A stretch of DNA of 64,000 nucleotides, taken from assembly GCA_019745155.1 (NCBI GenBank), contig JAIETM010000001.1, forward strand, positions 124,001-188,000, written 5' to 3'. The DNA comes from Chitinophagaceae bacterium (lineage in GTDB: Bacteria > Bacteroidota > Bacteroidia > Chitinophagales > Chitinophagaceae). Both the position numbers and the translations under genes were made by a program. The notes beneath the pieces are model-generated. The model made no database searches and was not told the origin of the DNA. It worked only from the letters and a program-made list of their open reading frames with translations. Positions 33,623 through 42,999 of the stretch are shown here, one piece after another; within the stretch, counting starts at the first letter, position 1; each line of letters starts with the position of its first letter.

Positions 33623-35139
33623 TTCGGCAACAACATAATGGATGCAAACGTAACAATCCCTTCAAACAAATTCTTCAAACGAATATTCTCGTTCTCTGCG
33701 TGCTGGTTATTATCGTGATTCGCGATAGGCACAGTAATAGGTGGTGTTTTCAAATATTGTTCAAAAACAAACAAGGGCAAACTGCCACCCAATGTTGGCG
33801 TTAATACCACTTTCCCTTGCGCAGTAGTAACTGCGTCTACCACTTTTTGCGCAAGCGGATGTTGCATCGAAGTTTTTTGCGCATTGTATCCACCAGAACG
33901 AACTACCATAGCAATTTTAGGATAACGCATACGCTCTTCATCCGTAGGTTCCTTTGACGTGACGAAATAACCCTGCGATTGAATATGCTGAATCACCTTA
34001 TCCTGTTGCCTTTTCCAATCATTACCCATCACCAAACGCAAATCAATAGAAGCAACAGCCTTAGTAGGAATCACATTAGCTGAATATTTACCTGTTCCTG
34101 CTACCGTAATGCCATTGATGTTTAATGAAGGCTGATTAATTGCTTCAGCTAATGATAGTTTTGGATTCTCTACTTGCGCAATGCCCAACTCTTTTTGTAA
34201 AGCTGATTCTACTGGCGGCACTTTAGCCAAAGCAGCTTTTTCCGCAGCACTCAAGGGCGTAACATCATCATAAAATCCCTTAACCAAGACCTTACCTGAT
34301 GCATCTTTCATGGATGCCAATAGTTTCGACAACAGCATGCCAGGATTTGGTACCCAGTTGCCATAATGACCACTATGCAATGGACGCTTTGGACCAAACA
34401 CGGTAATCTCCAAATGGGTGTCGCCACGTACACCAAACACAATTTGCTGTTGCCCTGATTGGTGTACAGGTCCATCACAAATCACCCACAAATCGCCTTG
34501 TAATAAAGCTTGATTGGCTTGTAATATTTCATGCAAATGATCAGAGCCTGCTTCTTCTTCGCCCTCAAAAAAGAACTTGATGTTAACCTTGGGTGCAATG
34601 CCATTTGCCTTCAATGCAGCATATGCTTGTAAAATTGCCATCACACCCGCTTTGTCATCTGAAGCACCTCTGCCATAAATACGCCACTGCGGTTCATAGC
34701 TTGTTTGATCATACGCTAATGGCTTACCACCATTTTGTAAAGCATCTGTATATAAGCTTGGTTTAAATGGATGTAACCCTGCTGCCCACTTGGTACTATC
34801 TACTGGCTGACCATCATAATGCGCATAGAAAATCAAGGTTTTTGTAGCACCCGGTGTCATGATCTCTCCATACACGGCAGGTGGCATGCCCTTGGTTGCT
34901 GGATACAACAACTGTACTTTGTCTAATTGAAGTACACGCATTTGATGCGCAATCCACGCAGCATTTCGCTCAATATTCGGCATATCAGATGCGATATTGG
35001 GAATAGACAAGAACTCCTGAAAAGATTGCACGATCTCACGTGTATGTGTTTGAACATGCTTACGCACCTGCTCTACAGGCGACTGTTGTGCCAATGCAAA
35101 CAAAGGCAAGCAAACAAAACATAATTTGATGTATCGCAT
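33619..35139 (-). CDS. Secreted M20-family dipeptidase
   Basis: A 506-residue zinc peptidase with a short signal peptide (LCFVCLPLFALAQ). Zinc and catalytic motifs are visible: FYAHYDGQPVD (His and Asp), GRGASDDKAGVMA (bridging Asp), FFEGEEEAGSDHL (catalytic Glu pair) and near the C-terminus PIANHDNNQHAENE (His). Periplasmic M20 dipeptidases split carnosine-like or other short peptides. Co-translated with the downstream flavoprotein. Confidence 0.9.
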   Translation of the reverse strand: MRYIKLCFVCLPLFALAQQSPVEQVRKHVQTHTREIVQSFQEFLSIPNIASDMPNIERNAAWIAHQMRVLQLDKVQLLYPATKGMPPAVYGEIMTPGATKTLIFYAHYDGQPVDSTKWAAGLHPFKPSLYTDALQNGGKPLAYDQTSYEPQWRIYGRGASDDKAGVMAILQAYAALKANGIAPKVNIKFFFEGEEEAGSDHLHEILQANQALLQGDLWVICDGPVHQSGQQQIVFGVRGDTHLEITVFGPKRPLHSGHYGNWVPNPGMLLSKLLASMKDASGKVLVKGFYDDVTPLSAAEKAALAKVPPVESALQKELGIAQVENPKLSLAEAINQPSLNINGITVAGTGKYSANVIPTKAVASIDLRLVMGNDWKRQQDKVIQHIQSQGYFVTSKEPTDEERMRYPKIAMVVRSGGYNAQKTSMQHPLAQKVVDAVTTAQGKVVLTPTLGGSLPLFVFEQYLKTPPITVPIANHDNNQHAENENIRLKNLFEGIVTFASIMLLPK

Positions 35140-35151
35140 ACATTAAAGCTA

Positions 35152-35185
35152 CAAAAAATACCGCCCCGGCTGGCCGGGGCGGTAT
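35152..35185 (-). terminator. Terminator after map
   Basis: A very GC-rich 12-bp stem (ATACCGCCCCGG with CCGGGGCGGTAT) is followed on the minus strand by TTTTTG. It marks the end of the ribosomal-protein transcription unit. Confidence 0.85.
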
Positions 35186-35188
35186 GTA

Positions 35189-35995
35189 TCAGAAATAACT
35201 TGTATTGAGATTAGGATTCTTTTTCTCTACAGCTTCAATAATGCTGTAATCAGAAAGTATCAGTGCCTGATTCCTTTTCACACAGACATCATGTTCAAAG
35301 TGTACAGAAACTTTTCCATCACCTGTTCGCACTGTCCAGCCGTCTGACTCCGTATAAATTTCTCTCGTACCCAAATTGATCATTGGCTCAATAGCCAACA
35401 CGAGATTTTCTTTCATCATCGGGCCATTACCGCGCTTACCGTAATTAGGCACTTGCGGATCTTCATGCAAGCTTCTACCCAAACCATGCCCTACCAATTC
35501 ACGCACCACACCATAACCGTATTTCTTCTCTGTATGCTCTTGAATAGCATAAGAAATATCACCGATGCGATTCCCTGCTATGGCTTTGGCAATACCCTTG
35601 TACAAAGACTCCTTAGTTACTTTAACCAATTGAATATTCTCTGGTGCAGTTTCCCCAAGAATAAAGGTGTAAGCATGATCTCCATGCCATCCATTTAAAA
35701 TCACACCCAAATCAATCGATACCACATCACCGTCTTTCAATGGTGTATCATTCGGGAAACCATGTACCACCACATCATTCACGCTGGCGCAAATGCTCCA
35801 AGGATAAGTGTTCTGATAATTCTTAAACGAGGGTACCGCTTTATGATCACGCACATAGGTTTCACAGAGTGTATCGATTTGCTTTGTGGTAACACCTGGC
35901 TTCAGCATAGCAGCTACTTCAGCCAATGTTTGGCTAACCAGCATAGCCGATGCTTTCATCATCGCTACTTCTGCATCTGTTTTATAGAAGATCAT
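35189..35995 (-). CDS. map: Methionine aminopeptidase type I
   Basis: A 268-residue enzyme that removes the initiator Met. Metal ligands are visible in order: SIDLGVILNGWHGDHAY (two Asp), GHGLGRSLHEDPQVPN (His), LAIEPMINLG (Glu) and VHFEHDVCV (Glu). The start MIFYKTDAEV at 35995 fits relatives better than the upstream ATG at 36013. It is separated from secY by a hairpin terminator, and the next gene downstream is not infA as usual but an unrelated dipeptidase. Confidence 0.93.
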   Translation of the reverse strand: MIFYKTDAEVAMMKASAMLVSQTLAEVAAMLKPGVTTKQIDTLCETYVRDHKAVPSFKNYQNTYPWSICASVNDVVVHGFPNDTPLKDGDVVSIDLGVILNGWHGDHAYTFILGETAPENIQLVKVTKESLYKGIAKAIAGNRIGDISYAIQEHTEKKYGYGVVRELVGHGLGRSLHEDPQVPNYGKRGNGPMMKENLVLAIEPMINLGTREIYTESDGWTVRTGDGKVSVHFEHDVCVKRNQALILSDYSIIEAVEKKNPNLNTSYF

Positions 35996-36017
35996 ATTTT
36001 TAGAAAAAGTCATCTTT

Positions 36018-36052
36018 AAAAAAGAAACCTGTCAGGAAGTACCTGACAGGTT
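36018..36052 (-). terminator. Terminator or attenuator between secY and map
   Basis: An 11-bp perfect stem AACCTGTCAGG/CCTGACAGGTT with a 5-nt loop is followed on the minus strand by TCTTTTTT. Confidence 0.75.
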
Positions 36053-36081
36053 GCAATATACTTTTACAATCAAGTACTCAA

Positions 36082-37428
36082 TTAAATAGCGCTGCTACTA
36101 ACAGTTTGTCTGCCTTGTACGCGGCCACCTTTCATCAAACCATCGTACTGACGCATCAGCAGATAGGTTTCGATTTGCTGGAGTGTATCCAGTACTACAC
36201 CTACCATGATCAACAGTGATGTACCACCGAAGAAAGTACTGAACCCTTGTGTAACACCCAAACGCTGAGCGAAACCAGGCATAATACCTACTACAGCGAG
36301 GAAGATCGCACCAGGCAAAGTGATTTTATCCATCACCGCACCGATATAATCAGCTGTTGGCTGACCAGGCTTCACACCAGGAATAAATCCGTTGTTACGC
36401 TTCAGGTCTTCACTGATTTGCTTAGGGTTAAAGATCAATGCTGTATACAGGAAAGTAAATCCAATCACCATCACAGAATAAACGAGCATGTACCAGAAAT
36501 TGCTGTGGTCATTGAAAATACGCACGATACCCTGTGCAGAATCAATATTGGTGAATGATACCAGTGTTGGCAGGAACATGATCGCCTGAGCAAAGATGAT
36601 AGGCATTACACCAGCGCTGTTCACCTTTACAGGTAAGAACTGACGTGCGCCACCAAACTGACGGTTGCCAATGATTTGCTTAGCATAGTTTACTGGAATC
36701 TTGCGAACACCCTGTACCAGAATGATCAAGCCCATGATGATAGCAACCAGAATGGCGATTTCGATCAAGAAGATCAACAAACCACCACCAGCGCGCTCGC
36801 TCTTCGCACCAAATTCCTGAATCAGTGACTGAGGCAAACGAGCAAGGATACCTACCATGATGATGATAGAAGTACCATTACCCAAACCTTTGTCCTGAAT
36901 TCGCTCACCTAACCACATTACAAACAGCGTACCTGCTGTCAGGATAATGATGGTTGTGAACATGAAATAAGGCTTGAATGCAGGGATGATTGCTTCTGCA
37001 TAACCTGGACTATTCAGGTAAGCTACATAAGCACCAGCCTGGAAAGCTGTAACGATTACTGTGAGGTAACGTGTCCACTGATTAATCTTTTTACGACCAC
37101 TCTCTCCTTCTTTCTGAATCTTCTGTAACTGAGGAACCAAGATGGTCATCAACTGCATGAAGATAGAAGCAGAGATATAAGGCATGATACCCAAAGCCAG
37201 AATTGATGCCTGAGAGAATGCACCACCGGCGAACATGTCGAACAAGTTCAACAAGCCACCGCCGCCTGCATTCTTCTGAGCAGCTTCAATAAGGTTGGGG
37301 TCAATACCAGGCAGTACAATATGTGTACCCAGTCTATAAGTCAGTACCAATGCAAGCGTTACAATAATCTTGTCGCGCAACTCATCAATACTCCAGATAT
37401 TCTTTAATGTCTCAAATAATTTTTTCAC
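36082..37428 (-). CDS. secY: Protein translocase subunit SecY
   Basis: A 448-residue inner-membrane channel with ten predicted spans. Recognisable pieces are the plug region (FDMFAGGAFSQASILALGIMPYISASIFMQ), VMWLGERIQDKGLGNGTSIIIMVGI and the C-terminal GGTSLLIMVGVVLDTLQQIETYL. It forms the core of SecYEG. Located after rplO as usual, but a terminator-like hairpin separates the two. Confidence 0.95.
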   Translation of the reverse strand: MKKLFETLKNIWSIDELRDKIIVTLALVLTYRLGTHIVLPGIDPNLIEAAQKNAGGGGLLNLFDMFAGGAFSQASILALGIMPYISASIFMQLMTILVPQLQKIQKEGESGRKKINQWTRYLTVIVTAFQAGAYVAYLNSPGYAEAIIPAFKPYFMFTTIIILTAGTLFVMWLGERIQDKGLGNGTSIIIMVGILARLPQSLIQEFGAKSERAGGGLLIFLIEIAILVAIIMGLIILVQGVRKIPVNYAKQIIGNRQFGGARQFLPVKVNSAGVMPIIFAQAIMFLPTLVSFTNIDSAQGIVRIFNDHSNFWYMLVYSVMVIGFTFLYTALIFNPKQISEDLKRNNGFIPGVKPGQPTADYIGAVMDKITLPGAIFLAVVGIMPGFAQRLGVTQGFSTFFGGTSLLIMVGVVLDTLQQIETYLLMRQYDGLMKGGRVQGRQTVSSSAI

Positions 37429-37463
37429 AGATAGTCAGTTGAAAATGTGATCGCTGTAAAACC

Positions 37464-37487
37464 AAAAAGACGCATCGTTGATGCGTC
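37464..37487 (-). terminator. Terminator or attenuator between rplO and secY
   Basis: GACGCATC and GATGCGTC form an 8-bp stem with a 3-nt loop. The minus strand continues with TTTTTGGTTTT. It may lower secY expression relative to the ribosomal genes. Confidence 0.65.
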
Positions 37488-37504
37488 GGGCAAGGTAGTT
37501 AAAA

Positions 37505-37954
37505 TTATTTTACGATTTCAACAGAACCGCCTGCTGCTTCAACGGCAGTTTTGGCTTTGTCGCTTACCGCATTTACTTTGAAAGTCAGCTTGGCTTTCAA
37601 TTCGCCAGTTGCCAAAACTTTCACTTTATCAGTGCGGCTGATCAGTCCGTTGATGTAGAGGTTTTCCAGAGAGAATTCTGTGAAACCATATTTTTCTACC
37701 AGCTGGTCGATCTGACCCAGGTTGAAGACTTTGTATTCAACACGGTTGTTGTTTTTAAAACCACGCTTAGGCAAACGACGCTGGATTGGCATCTGACCAC
37801 CTTCGTGTGCCATCTTGTTCTTGAAACCAGAACGGCTCTGATGACCTTTGTTACCCTTAGTAGAAGTACCACCCTTACCGGATGCTTCACCACGACCTAA
37901 ACGTTTTTCTTTCTTTACGGAACCTTCTGCAGGTTTGAGTGTGTGCAGTTTCAT
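37505..37954 (-). CDS. rplO: 50S ribosomal protein L15
   Basis: 149 residues, with the Gly/Lys/Arg-rich N-terminus KRLGRGEASGKGGTSTKGNKG and a GFEGGQMPIQRRLPKRGF-like core (here HEGGQMPIQRRLPKRGF) that threads into the 23S rRNA near the L35 site. Full expected length. It lies 108 nt after rpmD, a longer gap that contains the hairpin at 38014-38049. Confidence 0.95.
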   Translation of the reverse strand: MKLHTLKPAEGSVKKEKRLGRGEASGKGGTSTKGNKGHQSRSGFKNKMAHEGGQMPIQRRLPKRGFKNNNRVEYKVFNLGQIDQLVEKYGFTEFSLENLYINGLISRTDKVKVLATGELKAKLTFKVNAVSDKAKTAVEAAGGSVEIVK

Positions 37955-38013
37955 ACTACTTTGATTTTGAACTTTCGGGGAATCACCCCTCGCGTTAATG
38001 AATAAATGAAGAA

Positions 38014-38049
38014 ATGTGCAAGCACAGTATTGCTACCGTATTTGCACAT
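38014..38049. repeat. Hairpin in the rpmD-rplO spacer
   Basis: ATGTGCAA (38014-38021) and TTGCACAT (38042-38049) form a perfect 8-bp stem with a 20-nt loop. No strong T tract follows, so an RNA processing or stability role is more likely than termination. Confidence 0.5.
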
Positions 38050-38062
38050 CAGAATGTCTTGA

Positions 38063-38245
38063 TTAAGCCAGTTCTTCTACTTTCACCAGATGGCTCACCT
38101 TGTTCACCATACCCAGGATCTGAGGTGTAGCTTCTACTTCTTTAGAAGAATTGGTTTTATTGAGGCCCAGTGCTTTCAGCGTGAGCTTTTGACGCTCTGG
38201 TCTGTCGATCGGGCTCTTTACCAATGTGATCTTGATCTTTTTCAT
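38063..38245 (-). CDS. rpmD: 50S ribosomal protein L30
   Basis: 60 residues starting [15 protein letters not shown], the normal L30 length. An upstream in-frame start at 38269 would add eight non-conserved residues and is rejected. The body [19 protein letters not shown]...[16 protein letters not shown] matches the L30 fold. Confidence 0.93.
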   Translation of the reverse strand: MKKIKITLVKSPIDRPERQKLTLKALGLNKTNSSKEVEATPQILGMVNKVSHLVKVEELA

Positions 38246-38307
38246 GATACTATGCATTTGGTCATCCATTCGGCTGCATCTGTTGATGCGCAGAACCGGC
38301 GACAGTG

Positions 38308-38829
38308 TTATCCGTTAAATACTTTGCTCAGTTTCAGGCTACGTGTTTTGGCAACAGTTACAGGCTCTCTCAACAATGTGAGGGCTTTGATCGTTGCTTT
38401 CACCACGTTGTGTGGATTCGCAGAACCCAGACTCTTAGCGAGTACGTCTGTTACACCAGCACTTTCCAATACAGCACGCATGCTACCACCGGCGATTACA
38501 CCGGCACCATGTGCAGCTGGCTTGATCAATACTTTTGCAGCACCCTGCTTAGCAAATTGATCGTGTGGAATAGTACCATGCATTACAGGCACTTTCACCA
38601 GATTTTTCTTGGCATCTTCGATACCCTTGGTGATGGCTTCCTGAACTTCTTTGGCTTTGCCGAGACCTTGACCAACCACACCGTTTTCGTTACCTACTAC
38701 TACGAGGGCAGAAAAACTGAATGTACGGCCGCCTTTAGTAGTTTTCACTACACGGTTAATGGCTACCACTTTCTCTTTCAGTTCCATGTCGCCACCGGCT
38801 TTCACCTTATTTGCAATTACTTTAGACAT
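38308..38829 (-). CDS. rpsE: 30S ribosomal protein S5
   Basis: 173 residues. The double-stranded-RNA-binding N-terminal part has [24 protein letters not shown], the motif around which ram-type mutations affect decoding, followed by [21 protein letters not shown]. The C-terminal domain is complete, ending KLSKVFNG. It lies between rplR and rpmD as in other bacteria. Confidence 0.95.
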   Translation of the reverse strand: MSKVIANKVKAGGDMELKEKVVAINRVVKTTKGGRTFSFSALVVVGNENGVVGQGLGKAKEVQEAITKGIEDAKKNLVKVPVMHGTIPHDQFAKQGAAKVLIKPAAHGAGVIAGGSMRAVLESAGVTDVLAKSLGSANPHNVVKATIKALTLLREPVTVAKTRSLKLSKVFNG

Positions 38830-38856
38830 TTATCTTTCGATTGTAAGAGTGAGCAA

Positions 38857-39210
38857 TTAGAATTGAAGACCTGCTTCGCGTGCACCATCAGCTACAGCTT
38901 TCACGCGACCATGATAGAGGTAACCACCACGATCGAAAACCACTTTGCTGAGACCCAGTGCCAATGCTTTACGGGCAATAGATGCACCAACCAGTTTGCT
39001 TTTCTCTACCTTGTTTACTTTCTGCGCTACAATCTCCTTCTCTTTTGAAGAAGCTGCTGCCAGTGTATTACCGGTAGTATCATCGATCAGCTGAACATAG
39101 ATGTCCAGGTTGCTGCGGAATACAGACAAACGAGGCTTTTGAGCAGTACCCACTACTTCCCTGCGGATTCTGAAGCGGATCTTTTGTCTTCTGAGCATTT
39201 TTGCGTCCAT
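38857..39210 (-). CDS. rplR: 50S ribosomal protein L18
   Basis: 117 residues, the same length as in E. coli. It contains the 5S-rRNA-binding motifs RKIRFRIRR-like (here [14 protein letters not shown]), [17 protein letters not shown] and the C-terminal [25 protein letters not shown]18 carries 5S rRNA into the large subunit. Confidence 0.95.
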   Translation of the reverse strand: MDAKMLRRQKIRFRIRREVVGTAQKPRLSVFRSNLDIYVQLIDDTTGNTLAAASSKEKEIVAQKVNKVEKSKLVGASIARKALALGLSKVVFDRGGYLYHGRVKAVADGAREAGLQF

Positions 39211-39225
39211 TGTTCTTTATTTATG

Positions 39226-39244
39226 CTCCCGATGCTGCCGGGAG
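39226..39244. repeat. Hairpin in the rplF-rplR spacer
   Basis: CTCCCG and CGGGAG form a 6-bp stem with a 7-nt loop between two ribosomal genes; no T tract follows. Confidence 0.4.
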
Positions 39245-39261
39245 TAGTTTATGAATGTTGA

Positions 39262-39816
39262 TTATTTACCTGCGGCCTTACCTGCTTTTCTTCTCAGTAC
39301 TTCATCGCTGTACTTCACACCCTTACCCTTGTATGGTTCAGGCTTACGCAGACTTCTCAATTTGGCAGCTACCTGACCAAGCAATTGCTTGTCGATACCT
39401 TCCAGCATGATCTTAGGGTTCTGACCTTTTTCAGTAACCGTAGCAACTTTCAGTTCGCTAGGCACTTCAAAGATGATATTGTGCGAATAACCCAAAGCCA
39501 GATCTAAAACGTTACCTGTGTTGGCAGCTTTGTAACCCACACCCACCAGTTCCAACTCACGCTTATAACCTTCAGTTACACCTTTTACCAAGTTACCGAT
39601 CAATGCGCGGTACAGACCGTGCATAGCGCGGTGACGGATTTGATCAGTTGGACGATTAACAAGTACTTCGCCATCCTTCACTTCAATAATGATATCGCGG
39701 TCAACTTGCTGCTTCAGTTCACCCTTAGGGCCTTTCACAGTTACCACGTTGTCTTTACCTACAGTTACTGTTACGCCTGCAGGAACTACCACCGGTTTTT
39801 TACCAATACGAGACAT
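39262..39816 (-). CDS. rplF: 50S ribosomal protein L6
   Basis: 184 residues. Starts SRIGKKPVVVPAGVTV and ends with the L6 signature KPEPYKGKGVKYSDEVLRRKAGKAAGK (C-terminal L6 domain that binds near the sarcin-ricin loop). Two tandem L6 folds are evident. A 50-nt spacer to rplR holds a small hairpin. Confidence 0.95.
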   Translation of the reverse strand: MSRIGKKPVVVPAGVTVTVGKDNVVTVKGPKGELKQQVDRDIIIEVKDGEVLVNRPTDQIRHRAMHGLYRALIGNLVKGVTEGYKRELELVGVGYKAANTGNVLDLALGYSHNIIFEVPSELKVATVTEKGQNPKIMLEGIDKQLLGQVAAKLRSLRKPEPYKGKGVKYSDEVLRRKAGKAAGK

Positions 39817-39899
39817 AGTCGGTTTTAATTTTATTTGTTAGAAACAGATTCCGTGTTCAGCCACGACTATGAGGCTTAATTATCAGAACCTTTGATTAA

Positions 39900-40298
39900 T
39901 TACGATACGTAGCACAATACTTCACCACCAACGTTCTGTGCTTTGGCTTGCTTATCAGTCAATACACCTTTAGATGTAGACAGGATGGCAATACCCAGAC
40001 CGTTGATCACACGCTTGAAGTCAGCAGGCTTAGCGTACTGACGCAGACCAGGGCGGCTGATGCGCTCCAGGCTACGAATAGCAGGCTGCTTAGTTTGAGC
40101 ATCATACTTCAACGCGATCTTGATCAGACCTTGTTTGTTGTCGTCTTCAAACTTGTACTTCAGAATATAACCCTGATCGTACAGGATCTCTGTAATACGC
40201 TTCTTCAGGTTAGAGGCAGGAATTTCAACGATTCTGTGTCCGGCCAGTTGCGCATTACGAACCCTGGTTAAAAAATCTGCAATAGGATCAGTTACCAT
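39900..40298 (-). CDS. rpsH: 30S ribosomal protein S8
   Basis: 132 residues. Begins TDPIADFLTRVRNA and ends with the S8 signature GLGIAILSTSKGVLTDKQAKAQNVGGEVLCYV. S8 binds helix 21 of 16S rRNA; in E. coli it is also the spc-operon autoregulator. Whether that control exists here is not visible. Confidence 0.95.
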   Translation of the reverse strand: MVTDPIADFLTRVRNAQLAGHRIVEIPASNLKKRITEILYDQGYILKYKFEDDNKQGLIKIALKYDAQTKQPAIRSLERISRPGLRQYAKPADFKRVINGLGIAILSTSKGVLTDKQAKAQNVGGEVLCYVS

Positions 40299-40349
40299 AT
40301 AATTTGAATTAAATCAGTTCAGAATTTGTTTTACATCAAGCAACCTGAA

Positions 40350-40619
40350 TTACCAAGAAGCTTTCTTTACGCCTGGAATCTTTCCGTTCAGCGCCATATC
40401 GCGGAACATCACCCTTGATATACCGAAGAAACGCATGTATCCCTTAGGACGACCGGTAAGCTGGCAGCGGTTCTTCAAACGAACAGGAGAAGCATTTTTA
40501 GGAAGCTTGTCCAGTGCTGCGTAGTCGCCTGCAGCTTTCAGTTCAGCACGCTTGTCAGCAAACTTAGCAACCAATGCTTCACGCTTGGCTTGTCTGGCTA
40601 CTACTGATTTCTTTGCCAT
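40350..40619 (-). CDS. rpsN: 30S ribosomal protein S14
   Basis: 89 residues, the zinc-free form: only one Cys ([10 protein letters not shown]) is present and the four-Cys zinc knuckle is missing. Ends [11 protein letters not shown], the conserved S14 C-terminus. It lies 17 nt after rplE. Confidence 0.94.
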   Translation of the reverse strand: MAKKSVVARQAKREALVAKFADKRAELKAAGDYAALDKLPKNASPVRLKNRCQLTGRPKGYMRFFGISRVMFRDMALNGKIPGVKKASW

Positions 40620-40636
40620 GTGATACGATTATTGGT

Positions 40637-41206
40637 TTAGTCTTTTTTATTTGATTTGAATGGCATACCCAGTTCCTTCAGCAATTCGAATGCTTCTTCG
40701 TTGCTGTTGGCTGAAGTAACGAAAGTGATGTCCATACCGGTGATCTTATTCACCTTATCGATATCGATCTCTGGGAAGATGATCTGCTCAGTAACACCCA
40801 ATGTGTAGTTACCACGGCCATCGAAAGCCTTGTCACTAACACCTTTGAAGTCACGTACACGTGGTAATGCTACAGAGATCAATCTGTCCAAGAATTCGAA
40901 CATCTTCTCGCCTCTCAGCGTAACGCGTGCACCAATTGGCATACCCTTACGCAATTTGAAGTTGGAGATATCTTTCTTAGAGAAAGTAGCTACAGGCTTC
41001 TGACCAGTGATCATTGACAGCTCTTCAACTGCAATATCTACCAGCTTTTTATCAGCAACAGCGCCATTAACGCCACGGTTGATACAGATTTTCTCGAGCT
41101 TGGGGGCTTGCATAATGCTGCCATAACCAAACTTCTTCATCAAGGCAGGTACAACTTCGTTTTTGTACTTATCTGCCAATCTCGGAGTGTATTTTACAGT
41201 ACTCAT
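40637..41206 (-). CDS. rplE: 50S ribosomal protein L5
   Basis: 189 residues with [47 protein letters not shown] and [20 protein letters not shown], all diagnostic of L5. L5 binds 5S rRNA and contacts the P-site tRNA. Its start shares one base with the rplX stop, so translation is coupled. Confidence 0.95.
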   Translation of the reverse strand: MSTVKYTPRLADKYKNEVVPALMKKFGYGSIMQAPKLEKICINRGVNGAVADKKLVDIAVEELSMITGQKPVATFSKKDISNFKLRKGMPIGARVTLRGEKMFEFLDRLISVALPRVRDFKGVSDKAFDGRGNYTLGVTEQIIFPEIDIDKVNKITGMDITFVTSANSNEEAFELLKELGMPFKSNKKD

Positions 41207-41544
41207 TACTTAATAACCTCCCCTGATTTTTTAGATACGCGAACTAATTTGCCATTTTCGCGGGTACGCTTCACTTTAGTAGCAGCACCTGCTTTAGCGT
41301 CCCACAACATCACATTACTGATGTGGATAGGCGCTTCAACCTTAACGATACCACCTTTGGTGTTTTGAGCCGTAGGCTTGGTATGCTTGGTTACGATATT
41401 GACACCTTCAACAACTACGCGAGACTTATCCAGAATCACTTCCAGCACCTTGCGGGGCTTTTTGAGATCCTTGTCTTCACCGGCGATCACCACTACTTGG
41501 TCGCCTTTCTTGATGTTGAATTTGGGTTTAAATCTGTTACTCAT
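41206..41544 (-). CDS. rplX: 50S ribosomal protein L24
   Basis: 112 residues with a KOW motif near the N-terminus ([26 protein letters not shown]) and the [21 protein letters not shown] segment. L24 starts large-subunit assembly. It overlaps rplE by 1 nt. Confidence 0.95.
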   Translation of the reverse strand: MSNRFKPKFNIKKGDQVVVIAGEDKDLKKPRKVLEVILDKSRVVVEGVNIVTKHTKPTAQNTKGGIVKVEAPIHISNVMLWDAKAGAATKVKRTRENGKLVRVSKKSGEVIK

Positions 41545-41591
41545 TGTTCTAAGCTTTATGCTGTATGCTGATGCAAACGCTGTTTATTGGA

Positions 41592-41960
41592 TTACAGTAC
41601 CTCAGGAGCCAGTGAAATAATCTTCATGTATCCTTTATCACGCAACTCTCTTGCTACTGGTCCGAAGATACGAGTACCGCGAGGTTCGTCTGAGTTGTTC
41701 AGTAACACAACGGCATTATCATCGAAACGGATATAAGAACCATCTTTACGACGCAGTTTGTTCTTGGTACGAACAATAACAGCTTTGGATACAGTACCTT
41801 TCTTCACACCACCTGCAGGCAGCGCGTCTTTTACTGTTACCACGATCTTGTCGCCGATCTTGGCGTAGTCTTGGCCGCTGTTACCCAGCACCCTGATACA
41901 GAGTACTTCCTTAGCACCACTGTTATCAGCTACGTTTAATCTGCTTTCTTGCTGAATCAT
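41592..41960 (-). CDS. rplN: 50S ribosomal protein L14
   Basis: 122 residues, starting [24 protein letters not shown] and ending [12 protein letters not shown]-like (here [13 protein letters not shown]). [17 protein letters not shown] is the L14 C-terminal signature. It contacts 16S rRNA at an intersubunit bridge. Confidence 0.96.
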   Translation of the reverse strand: MIQQESRLNVADNSGAKEVLCIRVLGNSGQDYAKIGDKIVVTVKDALPAGGVKKGTVSKAVIVRTKNKLRRKDGSYIRFDDNAVVLLNNSDEPRGTRIFGPVARELRDKGYMKIISLAPEVL

Positions 41961-42013
41961 CTTAATTAGTTTTTCAGTTCTGTGAACTTGTTATCAATAG
42001 TAAAACAGCGGGA

Positions 42014-42271
42014 TTACTTAGCTTTTTCTACCACTTCCACCAGTCTCCAACGCTTCGTCTTCGACATAGGGCGGGTTTCCATGATTTTCACTACGTCACC
42101 AACACCGCACTCATCTTTTTCATCATGAGCATGGAACTTGGTAGTCTTCTTTACGAATTTTCCGTAGATAGGGTGTTTTACTTTTCTTTCTACAGCAACT
42201 GTGATGGTCTTAGCCATTTTATCGCTGGTAACAACACCAATCCTTGTTTTACGCAAATTTCTTTCAGCCAT
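42014..42271 (-). CDS. rpsQ: 30S ribosomal protein S17
   Basis: 85 residues, an OB-fold protein with [22 protein letters not shown] and [25 protein letters not shown], the S17 signature. Normal length. Confidence 0.95.
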   Translation of the reverse strand: MAERNLRKTRIGVVTSDKMAKTITVAVERKVKHPIYGKFVKKTTKFHAHDEKDECGVGDVVKIMETRPMSKTKRWRLVEVVEKAK

Positions 42272-42287
42272 TGTTGTTTATTTATGG

Positions 42288-42497
42288 TTAGATACCCATT
42301 TCTTTTTTTGTCAATTCCGTTTTCAGGCGGGCGATATCCCTGCGCAGACCACGGATGGTCATCGGGTTCTCCAGTGGAGAGATCGCATGAGCGAACTCCA
42401 GCTTCTTCAAACGAAGCTGATCTTCCTGGATTCTAGCTTTCAGATCTGTAGTATTCAGATCTTTCAGGCTCTTAGTGAATTCTTGCTTTTTAGCCAT
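42288..42497 (-). CDS. rpmC: 50S ribosomal protein L29
   Basis: 69 residues, a helical hairpin with SLKDLNTTDLKARIQEDQLRLKKLEFAHA and RGLRRDIARLKTELTKKE. L29 sits at the peptide exit next to L23. Gap to rplP 19 nt. Confidence 0.94.
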   Translation of the reverse strand: MAKKQEFTKSLKDLNTTDLKARIQEDQLRLKKLEFAHAISPLENPMTIRGLRRDIARLKTELTKKEMGI

Positions 42498-42516
42498 TGC
42501 AATTCAGTTTTATAAA

Positions 42517-42936
42517 TTAAGCTTGCAGGTCTCTTCTTACAACGAATTTGGTTTTGATCGGCAGTTTCTGTGCAGCCAGTTCCATGGCTTCTTTTGCTAC
42601 TGCTTCAGGTACACCATCGCATTCGAAGATGATACGACCTGGTTCTACCACAGCGGCCCAGAACTCAGGGTTACCCTTACCTTTACCCATCCTCACTTCA
42701 AGAGGCTTACGGGTGATGATTTTATCTGGAAACACCCTGATCCACACGTTACCTTCACGCTTCATGGCACGTGTCATGGACTGACGGGCAGCTTCAATCT
42801 GGCGGTTAGTCAACCAGATGGGTTCCATAGCTTTCAATGCAAAAGAACCGAAGGAAATCTGGGTACCACGCTTGGCAACTTCCCTGATGCGTCCTTTTTG
42901 CTGCTTTCTGTGTTTACTTCTTTTAGGCTGTAACAT
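42517..42936 (-). CDS. rplP: 50S ribosomal protein L16
   Basis: 139 residues. [29 protein letters not shown] is the L16 N-terminus, followed by the [18 protein letters not shown] loop that reaches towards the peptidyl-transferase centre. Complete. Confidence 0.95.
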   Translation of the reverse strand: MLQPKRSKHRKQQKGRIREVAKRGTQISFGSFALKAMEPIWLTNRQIEAARQSMTRAMKREGNVWIRVFPDKIITRKPLEVRMGKGKGNPEFWAAVVEPGRIIFECDGVPEAVAKEAMELAAQKLPIKTKFVVRRDLQA

Positions 42937-42999
42937 TGCTTCGCTATTTTGTTTCTGCCGTTACCGACAGAGATAATATTTGATTACTGTCTACCTTGA

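Noticed and set aside
38305-39048. Long plus-strand frame antisense to rpsE and rplR, and similar frames over rplB, fusA and rpsA
   Set aside because: These mirror the biased codon use of highly expressed genes. The minus-strand ribosomal genes are certain.
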